From: a virus
IMG/VR virus record: IMGVR_UViG_3300045118_000327
Span: 1 to 63,659 of that record
DNA: 63,659 nt
Direction: 5' to 3' (one strand)
A program made the position numbers and the translations under genes. How positions within the stretch are numbered: position 1 is the first letter of the stretch; each line of letters opens with the position of its first letter. Below the pieces are notes generated by a model. That model saw only the letters and a list, made by a program, of their open reading frames with translations, did not search any database and was not told the origin of the DNA. Below, in pieces: positions 32,956 through 42,161 of this stretch.

Positions 32956-33760
32956 ACGTACATTTTTATCTTTTGCGCAACATTATTTTAGGGACGTGCC
33001 AAATAAGTATACTTGGAACGTAAATCCTAAATTAACAGGTATTTTCATAGGCGATAAATTTTCGGCTGTAGCCGGCACCAATGAAAAGTATCCAGCAATA
33101 ATATTAACCGAAAATACTAAACGTTGGGCACGCACTTCCATCGATCAACGCGAGGCGTTTCCTGGTCTTGGCATTGATAACAAAACAAAAGTTAGATCCG
33201 ATTTGGTAGTTGGATCTGTGACTTATCAATGTATCTCGCCTAATGGTATTGAGGCAAATTTAGTTGCAGATGTTCTTTTTAATGCCTTAGTAGCTTACAA
33301 AGATGATTTTCGAAAGAATGAAATTCATCAATTGTTAGATATACAAATGGGCGAAGAATCGTTAATTCGATTAGATGTAATTGGTCGCGCAGTAGTAGTT
33401 CCAGTCACAGTATATTATTCGAAACAAAGTGTCATAGCTACTGTAGCGGGTAATTACGATATAAGAATTTATACAGGCGGGTTTGGCACTGCTTACTTAC
33501 AATCGATCATCGGATATGATGAAGTTGCAGATTATGCAACGTATACTGTATCTGGCCAATATATTTGGTTCACACGTCCATTAGTATCAGGGTTAACAGT
33601 TTATGCAAGATTTTTAGATGGTATTACATTACAAGAAAAAACGGAAGAGTTAGGCCCAGGTAATGGTATAGATAGGTTGTTTACATTAAGCGGTGCACCA
33701 TATATGTATGATACATTATTGCATTACATTGAATTCACTACAACCACAGAAATTACATGA
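32933..33760 (+). CDS. Putative tail completion/neck protein
   Basis: 275 residues, strand-rich, with a C-terminal segment resembling phage structural beta-domains (GPGNGIDRLFTLSG). It lies two genes before the tail sheath, the usual place for tail-terminator or neck proteins. No sure signature. Confidence 0.5.
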   Translation: MSLSLNIKRTFLSFAQHYFRDVPNKYTWNVNPKLTGIFIGDKFSAVAGTNEKYPAIILTENTKRWARTSIDQREAFPGLGIDNKTKVRSDLVVGSVTYQCISPNGIEANLVADVLFNALVAYKDDFRKNEIHQLLDIQMGEESLIRLDVIGRAVVVPVTVYYSKQSVIATVAGNYDIRIYTGGFGTAYLQSIIGYDEVADYATYTVSGQYIWFTRPLVSGLTVYARFLDGITLQEKTEELGPGNGIDRLFTLSGAPYMYDTLLHYIEFTTTTEIT

Positions 33761-34647
33761 TAAAAGAAGCAAATCCTTTAGCAGCACTTTTTGGTAAGAT
33801 AGCCCCCAGATTAATAAATCTGAGTTCAAAGGCAATTAATCCTATTACTGCAAAAGCGGTTGGTTCCACCGCCGGAGCTTTGGGTGGTGGAATACTTGGC
33901 GCTAGTCAGGCGCCTGAAGGGGAAAAATCAAAAGGGTTTCTAGTAGGAGCGACCGCAGGCGGGCTAGCCGGATATTTTGGCGGGAAAACATATGCAGGAT
34001 TTGGTGCAGGTGGCGCGGATTCGGCAAGAATATTGGGGTTAGGTAATAATCTAAAGCAATTAGCAACCGAAGGCGGTACAATAAAGGATAGTGTTCGTGG
34101 AGCAGCAAAATATATTTCTCAAAATTGGGCAACTCCGGAACATTTAAGACCAATACCAACTAAAAAAATAGATGGTCCTCTAAATAGACCGATGTTATCA
34201 TTTACGAAAAAAGCTCCGATACAACAAATGAGTGTCCCACAAGGATCTGCGGTTACACGCGCAATTGGTAATGCATTTCGTGGTGGAATGGCCATTGCAG
34301 ATCCGGCGACTGCCGCTGAATTGGGAATAAAAGGAAATGTCGCAACACGTACAATGAAAGTTTTAGGACGTGAAGCAAATGAGTCCATGCATTATATAAA
34401 AGATGGTTATCGTTATCGCCGTTCGTTGTTAGGTAAAGCGCTTGGTGCCGGGATGGGATCAGGCATAGGTTTTGGTGTACTCGAGGGTGCGACGACTACA
34501 AATCCGGATGGAAGTCCAGCACCATTACATAAAAAATTATTTAAAGGCACCTCTACAGCATTAGGCTGGGGACTAGCTAGTCCAATCATGGGTGCGAAGA
34601 TGCTAGCATATGATGTACCAAAAACATTAATTAATCCAGAAAGTTAA
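33757..34647 (+). CDS. Gly/Ala-rich virion-cluster protein
   Basis: 296 residues. Residues 30-90 are Gly/Ala-rich and hydrophobic, with glycine-zipper-like spacing (GGGILG, GGLAGYFGG); a second such region is near 225-245. The N-terminus KEANPLAALFGKIA is a relaxed version of the cluster's motif. Possibly a membrane-interacting virion protein. Confidence 0.5.
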   Translation: MIKEANPLAALFGKIAPRLINLSSKAINPITAKAVGSTAGALGGGILGASQAPEGEKSKGFLVGATAGGLAGYFGGKTYAGFGAGGADSARILGLGNNLKQLATEGGTIKDSVRGAAKYISQNWATPEHLRPIPTKKIDGPLNRPMLSFTKKAPIQQMSVPQGSAVTRAIGNAFRGGMAIADPATAAELGIKGNVATRTMKVLGREANESMHYIKDGYRYRRSLLGKALGAGMGSGIGFGVLEGATTTNPDGSPAPLHKKLFKGTSTALGWGLASPIMGAKMLAYDVPKTLINPES

Positions 34648-34652
34648 CTATT

Positions 34653-36296
34653 ATGGCATATAATCCGCCTCAAGTAGAGGTAAATCAAATTCAAAAGACA
34701 GTTTCTCCAACACTAATTCAGCCAGATTTAGTACCGGCTGTTATTGGCCCAGCGTACCATGTAGAAGCATTAGATTCAACCAAAGACAGTGATTATGCTG
34801 TATTTGATGGCTCACAGACAACTTATACATTGCATGGTTTTGAAGCAGGAATGGCTTTAGATTCGACGTCAGTCTATGTTGATCTAGTTATGAAAGCTAC
34901 TGGTACAGTGACCAATCCAGTGGGATCTCGTCTTATTATAGCAAGTGGACTGACGATAGATGCGAATGCCGGCACAGTGACCGTTCCGGCTAATGCTGAT
35001 TGGAATGGCGCCTCTGTGTTTATCGGTTATCGCGCATTACGTTCAGATCTGATGTCGGTAGAATTATATGAATCTTTACAAGCCGTTGTAGATGAAATGA
35101 CAGATGTATCGGCGCTGAATCCGTTGGGATTTGCGTTGGTCGAGACTTTGAATAACGGTAACGCAGCTACATATGCATACGGAACTGTTGTTGACGATTT
35201 TGCATCTATTACTTGTAATGTGTCAGGTATTGCAACTGCCTCAGCAAGTCACACGTTGGCTATGACAGATTTAGAAGCAAAAGAAGTGTACGCGTTAGCG
35301 CCATTAACTTATGATACAGCAATTATTGCAAATTATAAAACACATGTAAACGCTATGTCGTTATCGACAGCTAAGAAAGAGCGAATAGTGTTTGGTGGGC
35401 CTAAGATTCCTTGGGGTGCATCAAAAGCAGCTACTGCGACCGCTTATTCTGCAATGTCGGCCGGCGTAGGCGCAAAACGCGTTATTTACGTTTTCCCTGA
35501 TGTAGCATTTATAAGAGAACTAAGACATATCTCAACATTGAGACCCCAGTATATTAGTGATTTATATACGAGCGGTTATAGTGTAACTGTAAATGCATAC
35601 ATCGATCAATTAGTAACATTTAGTGCCACCAATTCACAAACAGCTTACCGAAATTACACAGTTCGTCCAGTTGCTGGACTTGGTGTAGAAATAACTGAAG
35701 CACTATGGTTGGCATTAAGAGCGCATGCTATGGAAACTGGTGATGTGTTCTTTTATGCTTATGTACCAGTACCTATTTCAGTAATAGGTGTGCCAGCAGT
35801 AGCAGGCATGATTGCGGGAAATACACCACAACAACCAATGACGAACCTTTCGTTAGCAAACATTAATTCACTAAAATATAGTTCCGATTATTTCACTGAA
35901 GCACAATTAAATACAATCGCACAAGGCGGAACTTATATTTTGAAGCAATCAAAACTCACGTCTCCTATCGTATGTCGTCATCAGTTATCGACCGACATGA
36001 GTTCGATAGAAAAACGTGAAGTAAGTATTACAAAAACTGTAGATTATACAGCGAAATTTGTACGTAGTGCCGTAGAGCCATTTATTGGTAGATATGTAAT
36101 TAATCGTGCTACATTAGATATGATTACAATCGCGATAAAGGGCGCCGGTAGCTTGTTAATACGTGATGGAATTTTGAATGATTTTGTTGTAGCATCTGTT
36201 GCACAGGATACTGTAAGCAGGGATACTGTGTTGGTAAGTATAACAATATTACCACCATATCCAGTAAATTATATTAAGATCGATTTGATATTCTAA
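34653..36296 (+). CDS. Contractile tail sheath protein
   Basis: 547 residues. N-terminal handshake arm MAYNPPQVEV, a variable middle, and the conserved sheath C-terminus (GRYVINRATLD, then PPYPVNYIKI). This identifies a contractile tail, so the phage is a myovirus. The next gene is the tube protein, the standard order. Confidence 0.85.
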   Translation: MAYNPPQVEVNQIQKTVSPTLIQPDLVPAVIGPAYHVEALDSTKDSDYAVFDGSQTTYTLHGFEAGMALDSTSVYVDLVMKATGTVTNPVGSRLIIASGLTIDANAGTVTVPANADWNGASVFIGYRALRSDLMSVELYESLQAVVDEMTDVSALNPLGFALVETLNNGNAATYAYGTVVDDFASITCNVSGIATASASHTLAMTDLEAKEVYALAPLTYDTAIIANYKTHVNAMSLSTAKKERIVFGGPKIPWGASKAATATAYSAMSAGVGAKRVIYVFPDVAFIRELRHISTLRPQYISDLYTSGYSVTVNAYIDQLVTFSATNSQTAYRNYTVRPVAGLGVEITEALWLALRAHAMETGDVFFYAYVPVPISVIGVPAVAGMIAGNTPQQPMTNLSLANINSLKYSSDYFTEAQLNTIAQGGTYILKQSKLTSPIVCRHQLSTDMSSIEKREVSITKTVDYTAKFVRSAVEPFIGRYVINRATLDMITIAIKGAGSLLIRDGILNDFVVASVAQDTVSRDTVLVSITILPPYPVNYIKIDLIF

Positions 36297-36310
36297 GGAG
36301 ATAAATTATC

Positions 36311-36982
36311 ATGGCAGTAGAAACAACGTCAACCGTTGCACAATGGGAGTTTAAAACGAAGCATGCACAACAGCAGGATATTTTATTACCTGATGGAAAA
36401 CTCAATAATTTTATTTCTGCAGAATCTATAGTACTTGCCGCAGGTCCGGCAGTCTTTAGTGGGAACGTAACCGACTTAGTTCCAATCGGGCTTACTGACT
36501 CAGCGTCTATACAGCAGAATAAAAATATTATTCAATTATTTGAATTAGGGTCACGTGTACCTTACTTGTTACCAGGTCGAACCTATGCACAAATACAATT
36601 GAATAGAGTAGTATTCAATGGAAATTCGTTGTTGGGAGCTATAACTGATAAATCAACTGCAGTTACTCCAACAACTAGAGACGATGCACCTGGATTTGAA
36701 CAAGCATATAATGCATCGGATCCATCAGTTGAAACAGGCGGTAAATTCTATATGAACTTAGCATCATCATTCTTTAATACACCTTTTGGATTGGCCATTT
36801 TGTATCAAAGCAGCGACACTGTTACACAAATTGCTGAAGGTGCCGGTCCATGGGTCGCAGCTTTTTATGCAGAGAATTGCATGATTCAAAGTCATCAAAT
36901 GACAATACAAGGACAACAATATATTGTTATGGAAAGTGCATTAGTACGCTGTACAAAAATTATACCTATAGAATTACCTTAA
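36311..36982 (+). CDS. Tail tube protein
   Basis: 223 residues directly after the sheath with an AAGGAGA site. Strand-rich, with N-terminal segment and C-terminal ESALVRCTKIIPIELP typical of the sheath-tube pairs of large myoviruses. Forms the inner tube for DNA passage. Last gene of the plus-strand cluster; baseplate and tape-measure genes must lie elsewhere. Confidence 0.75.
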   Translation: MAVETTSTVAQWEFKTKHAQQQDILLPDGKLNNFISAESIVLAAGPAVFSGNVTDLVPIGLTDSASIQQNKNIIQLFELGSRVPYLLPGRTYAQIQLNRVVFNGNSLLGAITDKSTAVTPTTRDDAPGFEQAYNASDPSVETGGKFYMNLASSFFNTPFGLAILYQSSDTVTQIAEGAGPWVAAFYAENCMIQSHQMTIQGQQYIVMESALVRCTKIIPIELP

Positions 36983-36994
36983 TTAGGTAAAAAA

Positions 36995-37028
36995 AATAAA
37001 CCCCGATAGTTATCTACCGGGGTTTATT
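36995..37028. terminator. Bidirectional terminator
   Basis: AATAAACCCCG and CGGGGTTTATT form an 11-base-pair perfect stem between the converging tail-tube and dNTP-hydrolase genes. Confidence 0.85.
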
Positions 37029-37030
37029 GT

Positions 37031-37408
37031 TTATACTTTAGGTCTTTTACTATGTCCGATGTCATCAAGTTCTACAGGCAGTTCTCCATTGTTGATACGT
37101 TCCAATGTATGTAAATATGCGAACATATTCCAACTTACTGCACTAACATGATCCTCGTCAGTTTGTCCCTCCATGACACATATTAAGTGTCTGAAAGCAC
37201 TATCTAGATAACGGCCTAATGGCTGACCTTTTTCCCAGTTACGATCACCATATTTTACAGCACCGTTTTCGTAATGTCTTGCTAATCTACGCAGAGGTAT
37301 TGTGGGTATTAGATCAAAACGTCCTTTACCTTCACGAGTATCTCTCCGTGAGCCAGTGACAAACTCTTCCCGTACTCCGTTGTCTTTTACTGAATTAAAT
37401 TCTTGCAT
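37031..37408 (-). CDS. dATP/dGTP diphosphohydrolase-family protein
   Basis: 125 residues. GKGRFDLIP, GAVKYGDRNWEKGQP, SAFRHL and DEDHVSAVSWNMFA match the phage family annotated as dATP/dGTP diphosphohydrolase (all-alpha NTP-pyrophosphatase-like, metal site in the EGQTDEDH part). Family proteins act in shaping the nucleotide pool during phage replication. It is the last gene of the DNA-polymerase operon. Confidence 0.7.
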   Translation of the reverse strand: MQEFNSVKDNGVREEFVTGSRRDTREGKGRFDLIPTIPLRRLARHYENGAVKYGDRNWEKGQPLGRYLDSAFRHLICVMEGQTDEDHVSAVSWNMFAYLHTLERINNGELPVELDDIGHSKRPKV

Positions 37409-37701
37409 TAATTTTTATAGAAAAATTTTGATATATTTTCGATGTCTTTTGCTATATAAGCCAGACTGGTACTTGAATACCGATCGTTCAACTTATTCAG
37501 CTCCGCTGGTATAGAACTTAATGCACCAGTCAATACGCGAAAGCTATCTGTTAAGTCACATAATGCCATTCCTTGCGCATATTTTGTTGCTATATTGTAA
37601 CGCTCATATTCTGTTAATTTAGTACCTTCTGTCAGTTCTAATCCCTTCATGAAATAATATTGAAATCCATTCATTATTTCTTCCAATAGGGGGCTATGCA
37701 T
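37408..37701 (-). CDS. Hypothetical protein
   Basis: 97 residues, helical, overlapping the 3' end of the polymerase gene by 28 bases. Unknown function. Confidence 0.55.
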   Translation of the reverse strand: MHSPLLEEIMNGFQYYFMKGLELTEGTKLTEYERYNIATKYAQGMALCDLTDSFRVLTGALSSIPAELNKLNDRYSSTSLAYIAKDIENISKFFYKN

Positions 37702-39743
37702 GATTCAACTTTTATTTTTACGTTTTTTACGTAAAGCTCACCTGCTTCTAACATGCATTTTCGAAGCATAGCTTCGGCTTCTTCAGCCTGAGATTTTTTC
37801 ACGTTTAGTATAATCTCATCATGAATTGTGCAAATAATCTTTGCAGTTGATTTACTTTTTTTTATTTCTTCGCGTATGTGTGTAAGAGCAATTTTTGTTA
37901 TACTAGCATTTCCCGACTGCATCGGAAAATTCATTGTCATATTACGCACGCGAGCGCGCTCTTTATTGGAATCGAAATCGAATCCTTCTAGCCAGCGCAA
38001 TCTATTATCATATGGCGAACGCACACATCTATTAGTTATGCACTTCGCAACATATGCGTCAAAGAAGTTTTTGACGTTTGGGAAACTAGCCCAATAACTA
38101 TTAATTATTTGTCGGGCCTCCGCAAAAGGTATTTTTGCTTCTCTCGCGAGTTTTTGTGCCCCCATTCCATATGAAATTCCGAAATTAAGCGATTTTACAA
38201 TTTTGCGTAATTCAAGATTTTCACCTGGGTCGTCGGGCCCATTAGTACCTTTTAGTCGTATAGGTTTTCCCATAACTACGGAACCAATTTCGCAGTGCAT
38301 ATCTAAATTCTTTTCAAAAATTTCCATCCATTTAGGTTCTTTTGAAAGGTCTGCGAGAATTCGCAATTCCATATTTGAGTAGTCAGCATCTACTAACAAA
38401 TCTTCGTCCGTGTGAGCAACAAATGCTTCACGGTATAGCGATGTATCTTTTACAGGTATATTTTGTAAGTTCATTTTGTTCGAGGTAATGCGTTAAATTA
38501 CCTCCGGAATATTTTCCAGCTATATATTACTATATAGATCAGACTATTTCATCACAAATGTGAGGTGTATTTCGCGATACTTATCGCTACGTCTTTCGAC
38601 TAGTCGTTACACGTTTCTTAAGTCGGTGTTTAGATTTCCACAAAGATAAAACAATCTTCTTAAGTTTAGCTCGAGATTGGCTCTTTGAGCGTTTCCTCGA
38701 ATTAGCACCTTTTTGTTTAATTTTCATTAAACCCCCAATATTTTAGGGTTTTTACTGCTATACCTGCCGGTATCAGTTTCGGCTTGATTAAATTCAGTAT
38801 GTATTAATCCAGTTAGTTCGTGTATATTTTTTAAAAACGCTTCACCATAAGTAGTTACACGTTTTTCCATTCCACGATAATATAACAACGCATCGATAAT
38901 GGGATGACTAATTTCTTTCAATTCCCCTTCACGAGTCGTTGTGATATTTTTGTCGACAGCCGTTTGTAGCACGTTAAGTAACTGTTTTGGGCTGTTATAA
39001 TTAATAATAGGTCTTCCAAAAATGTCATTTTCGATATACGGTATCAGCATTTTATCTAACTTATCTAAGGCAACAGTTCTTTCACGTTTTGCCACAGCTT
39101 CAGCTGCTAGCCATTTGGTACGGTCTATTTTCATACCATTTAATTCCATATCACCAGTAGCCATAATAACACCCATCTCAGTATTTATAACCTGTTGCAA
39201 ATTATCTCTAATTATAAGTTTTTGTTGGGCGTCCATTATTGCTGCCAAATGCTTTATATCACCTGCCGCATATTCAACTTGTGGGGTACTTATTGCATCC
39301 CCGTAAGACATATTTTGAAACGTCTGGCGTACTGTTTTATTTAACAAAACACCGGTATATTTTTCACTTACTACATCTAATCCGAACCCGGACATTTTTC
39401 GCCCTTTTTGTAACAATTGTTCGGCTAACATAGTATCAAATATATTTTCTGTTTCTATACCCAGGTCTCTTTTTAGGAATTTATAATCAAATTTTGCGTT
39501 ATGCATTATTTTCGTTATGCTTTGACTCTCAAAGAAGGGGCGTAATAACTGGATGCTATCATGTAAACGTGCGACATCAAAGACATATTGTTGATACATA
39601 TTTCCCATTTGTATTAACAATATTTTATCACGTATGGCATCAATGCCTGTAGTCTCTGTATCTACGTTTATTACTTTCAAAGTCTTTAGAAAAGTTAATG
39701 CCTCATCGAATTCTTTCCCTGTGGTTTTTATAAAATGTACCAT
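37674..39743 (-). CDS. Family A DNA polymerase, interrupted by a group I intron
   Basis: Two exons, 39743-38745 (333 codons) and 38471-37674 (265 codons), give a 598-residue polymerase after removal of 38472-38744. Exon 1 has the 3'-5' exonuclease (D28-x-E30 in NVDTETTG, HNAKFDY, and AAGDIKHLA) and the thumb. The exon junction restores SSKNP-NLQNIP, a hallmark of family A. Exon 2 holds motif A (DADYSNMELRILA), motif B (RKIVKSLNFGISYG) and motif C (IHDEI). Without splicing, exon 1 ends at a stop a few codons into the intron. It is the replicative polymerase candidate of this phage. Confidence 0.9.
38472..38744 (-). mobile_element. Group I intron in DNA polymerase gene
   Basis: 273 nt. P1: exon end AACCCU pairs with the internal guide GGGGGUU, with U-G at the splice site; the intron ends in G (AAAATG). 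Near its 3' half lie ACGACTAGTCGAAAGACG and GAAATAGTCTG, which resemble the R and S core elements of T4-type introns. It is a compact intron with no endonuclease; a 46-codon, Lys/Arg-rich frame (38587-38727) starts within it but may be chance. Splicing is exact at a codon boundary. Confidence 0.85.
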
Positions 39744-40544
39744 TTAATCTTTCAGATTCTCGAGTTTTCGTCTACGGTTTAATCTACGTAGATCTTTTAT
39801 AGCTTTGTTTCTTAATTGTCTTATACGTTCTCTGGTAAGACCTAGTTTTTCACCTATTTCTTCCAGTGTATAAGTTCGTTGTGCATCGAAACCATAATAC
39901 ATTTTTAATATAGTACGTTCTCGTGTAGGAATCAATGCCAACACATGACGTATTTCTTGTTTCAATGCATCTTTTAATAAAGCCGCATCAGGAGATTCGC
40001 CGTCTGGATTAGGTAGCAAATCAATAAGCATAGTACCCTCATCTATGATGGTATGGTAACTTACACTTGATTGACGCACAAGATCTTCGGCTTCCAATCC
40101 CAACTCTGCCAATACTTCACCCGAAGACACCTCTCTATTCAACTCCTGTTCCATCTGCATTATCGCTTTATTGTATTGTTGTAATATACCAATTCGATTG
40201 GCTGGCAACCGAATTTGTCTATTGTGTTCAGCTAAAGCAAATAATATAGATTGTCTGATCCACCATGCGGCATAAGTCAGGAATTTAGTACCTTGATCTG
40301 GATCGAAGCGATCAATAGCTTTTAAAATACCTAAATTTCCTTCGGCAATTAGATCTTCTAACGGTATTCCTTGTCCTACATATTGACGAGCCACTGAAAT
40401 GACGAATTTCAGATTGGACGCAACGAGATGATGCTGCGCTTTTTTATCTCCCTGTTGTGCACTCAGCACCATCTCTGTTTGTTTATCTGCGTCTAATACC
40501 CCATATTTTGAAACATCTTTAAAATAGGTATTTAATGCGTTCAT
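39744..40544 (-). CDS. Sigma70-family RNA polymerase sigma factor
   Basis: 266 residues with regions 2, 3 and 4 but no region 1.1, like short primary-type sigma factors. Region 2: DLIAEGNLGILKAIDRFD and YAAWWIRQSI; region 4: TLEEIGEKLGLTRERIRQLR helix-turn-helix. Stop and the polymerase start are adjacent. It probably directs RNA polymerase to phage promoters; the GGTATAAGA motif is an attractive candidate target. Confidence 0.9.
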   Translation of the reverse strand: MNALNTYFKDVSKYGVLDADKQTEMVLSAQQGDKKAQHHLVASNLKFVISVARQYVGQGIPLEDLIAEGNLGILKAIDRFDPDQGTKFLTYAAWWIRQSILFALAEHNRQIRLPANRIGILQQYNKAIMQMEQELNREVSSGEVLAELGLEAEDLVRQSSVSYHTIIDEGTMLIDLLPNPDGESPDAALLKDALKQEIRHVLALIPTRERTILKMYYGFDAQRTYTLEEIGEKLGLTRERIRQLRNKAIKDLRRLNRRRKLENLKD

Positions 40545-40546
40545 AT

Positions 40547-41194
40547 TTAATATTTGTTATTGTACAACCACGCTCCTATGACCTTTGGAGCAAAATTATA
40601 TGTTTCTCGGTTTGTAAATTCTATATGCCAAAAATTCTTAGTTTGAAATATTTTGGCATGTGTTGCAACACCGGTTTCGCCTCCATTATAAGCGAATAGT
40701 ACCGCCGCAACATCTCCACTATATAGGGAATCCAAAAAAATCAGATATTTTATAGCGCATTGTGTAGCTTTTGCTGGCTCATACATATCATTTGGTTTAT
40801 ACCCATATCGTTTTGCAGTGTTAGGCATTATTTGCCATAATCCCATGGCGCCACGATGCGAAATGGCAGAGGGTTTCCACAGACTTTCTACATCAGGTAT
40901 TTCTGCGTAGATTTCTGCACGTTCCCTAGGAATCTTACTATTAGCGAGCATATTAGTTATAGCCGTAAAATAAAATTCCCTGCTCTTTCTAGTTTCCAAG
41001 GATCTGGTCTGTACAACTTCATAATAATGTTTCCATTGTTGTACCCGTGTATTTTTTGAATACATATCTATAAACGTATTCTTTTGTACACCTTTTATAT
41101 CTGTTGTTGTATTCGATGTTGATACAAATATCACTAATGCTGTTACCAAAATACATGCACAGATAATTAAAATTATTTTAAGTCTAGTTGCCAT
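40547..41194 (-). CDS. Membrane-anchored lytic transglycosylase (SLT domain)
   Basis: 215 residues. Residues 6-25 are a membrane anchor or signal. SLT fold from about 85: catalytic Glu103 in DVESLW, GAMGLWQIMP (115-124), and AYNGG (168-172). Cleaves the glycan strand of peptidoglycan; likely the endolysin-type or exported cell-wall enzyme of the phage. AGGAGA ribosome site upstream. Confidence 0.85.
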   Translation of the reverse strand: MATRLKIILIICACILVTALVIFVSTSNTTTDIKGVQKNTFIDMYSKNTRVQQWKHYYEVVQTRSLETRKSREFYFTAITNMLANSKIPRERAEIYAEIPDVESLWKPSAISHRGAMGLWQIMPNTAKRYGYKPNDMYEPAKATQCAIKYLIFLDSLYSGDVAAVLFAYNGGETGVATHAKIFQTKNFWHIEFTNRETYNFAPKVIGAWLYNNKY

Positions 41195-41345
41195 TTTCTC
41201 CTCTTATATATAAACTTTATATAATATGACTTGGCGAACTAAATTAGTCCGCCAAGCGTTATAACCTAATAGGTGTGAAAATTTTTTTTGTTGGCGGCAA
41301 CCCAACAAATATATTCAACTTGTTCCAATTATATAAAGGATTTCC
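41195..41345. other. Intergenic region with inverted repeats
   Basis: Contains a perfect 11-pair hairpin (41230-41256, CTTGGCGAACT / AGTCCGCCAAG with one G-U on the minus-strand RNA) and a second 7-pair hairpin around 41287-41310 next to an A/T tract. Probably an operon boundary between the E1-like gene and the transglycosylase; which element terminates is unclear. Confidence 0.45.
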
Positions 41346-41951
41346 TTAAAATCGTCTCACAAAGGAAGCGGTATTTTGCTCTCCGCGGACCACATTAAGG
41401 AGGTATTGAGCCCCGATATTAGCAACTATACGATTACCCAGTTGTACAATACCGGCTGATAGTTCGAAAGCTAATTGACAGCTTCCCGAACCCGAATCTT
41501 CTGCCGAACCTAAGGTGTTTTTAAGTTCAGCTAAAGTATTTTTCGGATTTTTTGCGAAGACTGCTATTGATTTTCCTTCTGATCTTAGATCTATCCATTG
41601 CTTATCAGTATGCTCATCCATGTATTCAAATAACATCGCCCGGAACTCCCGATTATCTACACCACAGATAACAAAGTCGTAAGGATCGAACTCTTTTTTT
41701 GTATTTATATATTTTTTCTTAAATGCCATGCCATAACGCTTACCCAGTACTTCGGCTTTATTTTCCAATTGATCTTCAAATTGAAAATTTTGATAAGGTA
41801 AATTTTTCTTTTCTACCTCATCACCATCAAATACGGTAAATTCCCAAAATAACGGTATTTGTTCTTTCGTGATCAAATCCGCTATTAGCTGTATAAGCCA
41901 AGAATTTATACCTCCGGCCCCAGCTATCATAACGTTTACACGCTTTGGCAT
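41346..41951 (-). CDS. E1/ThiF-like ubiquitin-activating-type adenylyltransferase
   Basis: 201 residues. Rossmann ATP loop GAGGINS (11-17), acidic D42-x-D44 in VFDGDEV, N50 and Q54 (NLPYQNF), K65, and CGVDNREFR with D99. These are the core positions of E1/MoeB/ThiF enzymes, which adenylate the C-terminal glycine of a ubiquitin-like protein. C158 (SGSGSCQLAF) is the best candidate catalytic cysteine. The usual Arg before the Gln of the NLNRQ motif is Tyr here. The final helix (QLGNRIVANIGAQYL) resembles ThiF proteins of the PRTRC gene clusters. The gene begins at the base after the stop codon of a small protein ending in Gly-Gly. Confidence 0.85.
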   Translation of the reverse strand: MPKRVNVMIAGAGGINSWLIQLIADLITKEQIPLFWEFTVFDGDEVEKKNLPYQNFQFEDQLENKAEVLGKRYGMAFKKKYINTKKEFDPYDFVICGVDNREFRAMLFEYMDEHTDKQWIDLRSEGKSIAVFAKNPKNTLAELKNTLGSAEDSGSGSCQLAFELSAGIVQLGNRIVANIGAQYLLNVVRGEQNTASFVRRF

Positions 41952-42161
41952 TTAACCGCCTAATGTTGTATGAGTAAGTGTTATTATTTGTGCTTGCTGC
42001 AATTGTTCCAATGTTACTGTTTTTGCATTTACTTCCTGTCCATCCAAAAACAGCCAACGATGGTTACGCTCTACTATTGTTTGTATATCTTTAAGAGCTT
42101 CTTCATCGTTCTTTTCACGGATATCCATACCCGTTGATGTTATAAGTTGATATTTTATCAT
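41952..42161 (-). CDS. Ubiquitin-like protein ending in Gly-Gly
   Basis: 69 residues: strand (IKYQLITSTG), helix (EEALKDIQTIVERN), strands (RWLFLDGQEV, then AQIITLTHTTLGG). The order fits a beta-grasp fold, and the last residues TLGG end exactly at the stop codon, as in mature ubiquitin, ThiS and MoaD. Directly followed by an E1-like gene and coupled (ATGA) to the large gene before it. Inference: it is activated by that E1 at its terminal glycine for conjugation or sulfur transfer. Confidence 0.75.
   Translation of the reverse strand: MIKYQLITSTGMDIREKNDEEALKDIQTIVERNHRWLFLDGQEVNAKTVTLEQLQQAQIITLTHTTLGG

Noticed and set aside
38587-38727. 46-codon Lys/Arg-rich gene inside the DNA polymerase intron
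   Set aside because: No homing-endonuclease motif and no good ribosome site; may be chance coding in an AT/Lys-rich intron.
39744-40544. Bacteroidetes host from the short sigma factor
   Set aside because: The sigma factor resembles short primary types, but strong Shine-Dalgarno sites and sigma70 promoters (TTGACA/TATAAT) argue against that phylum.
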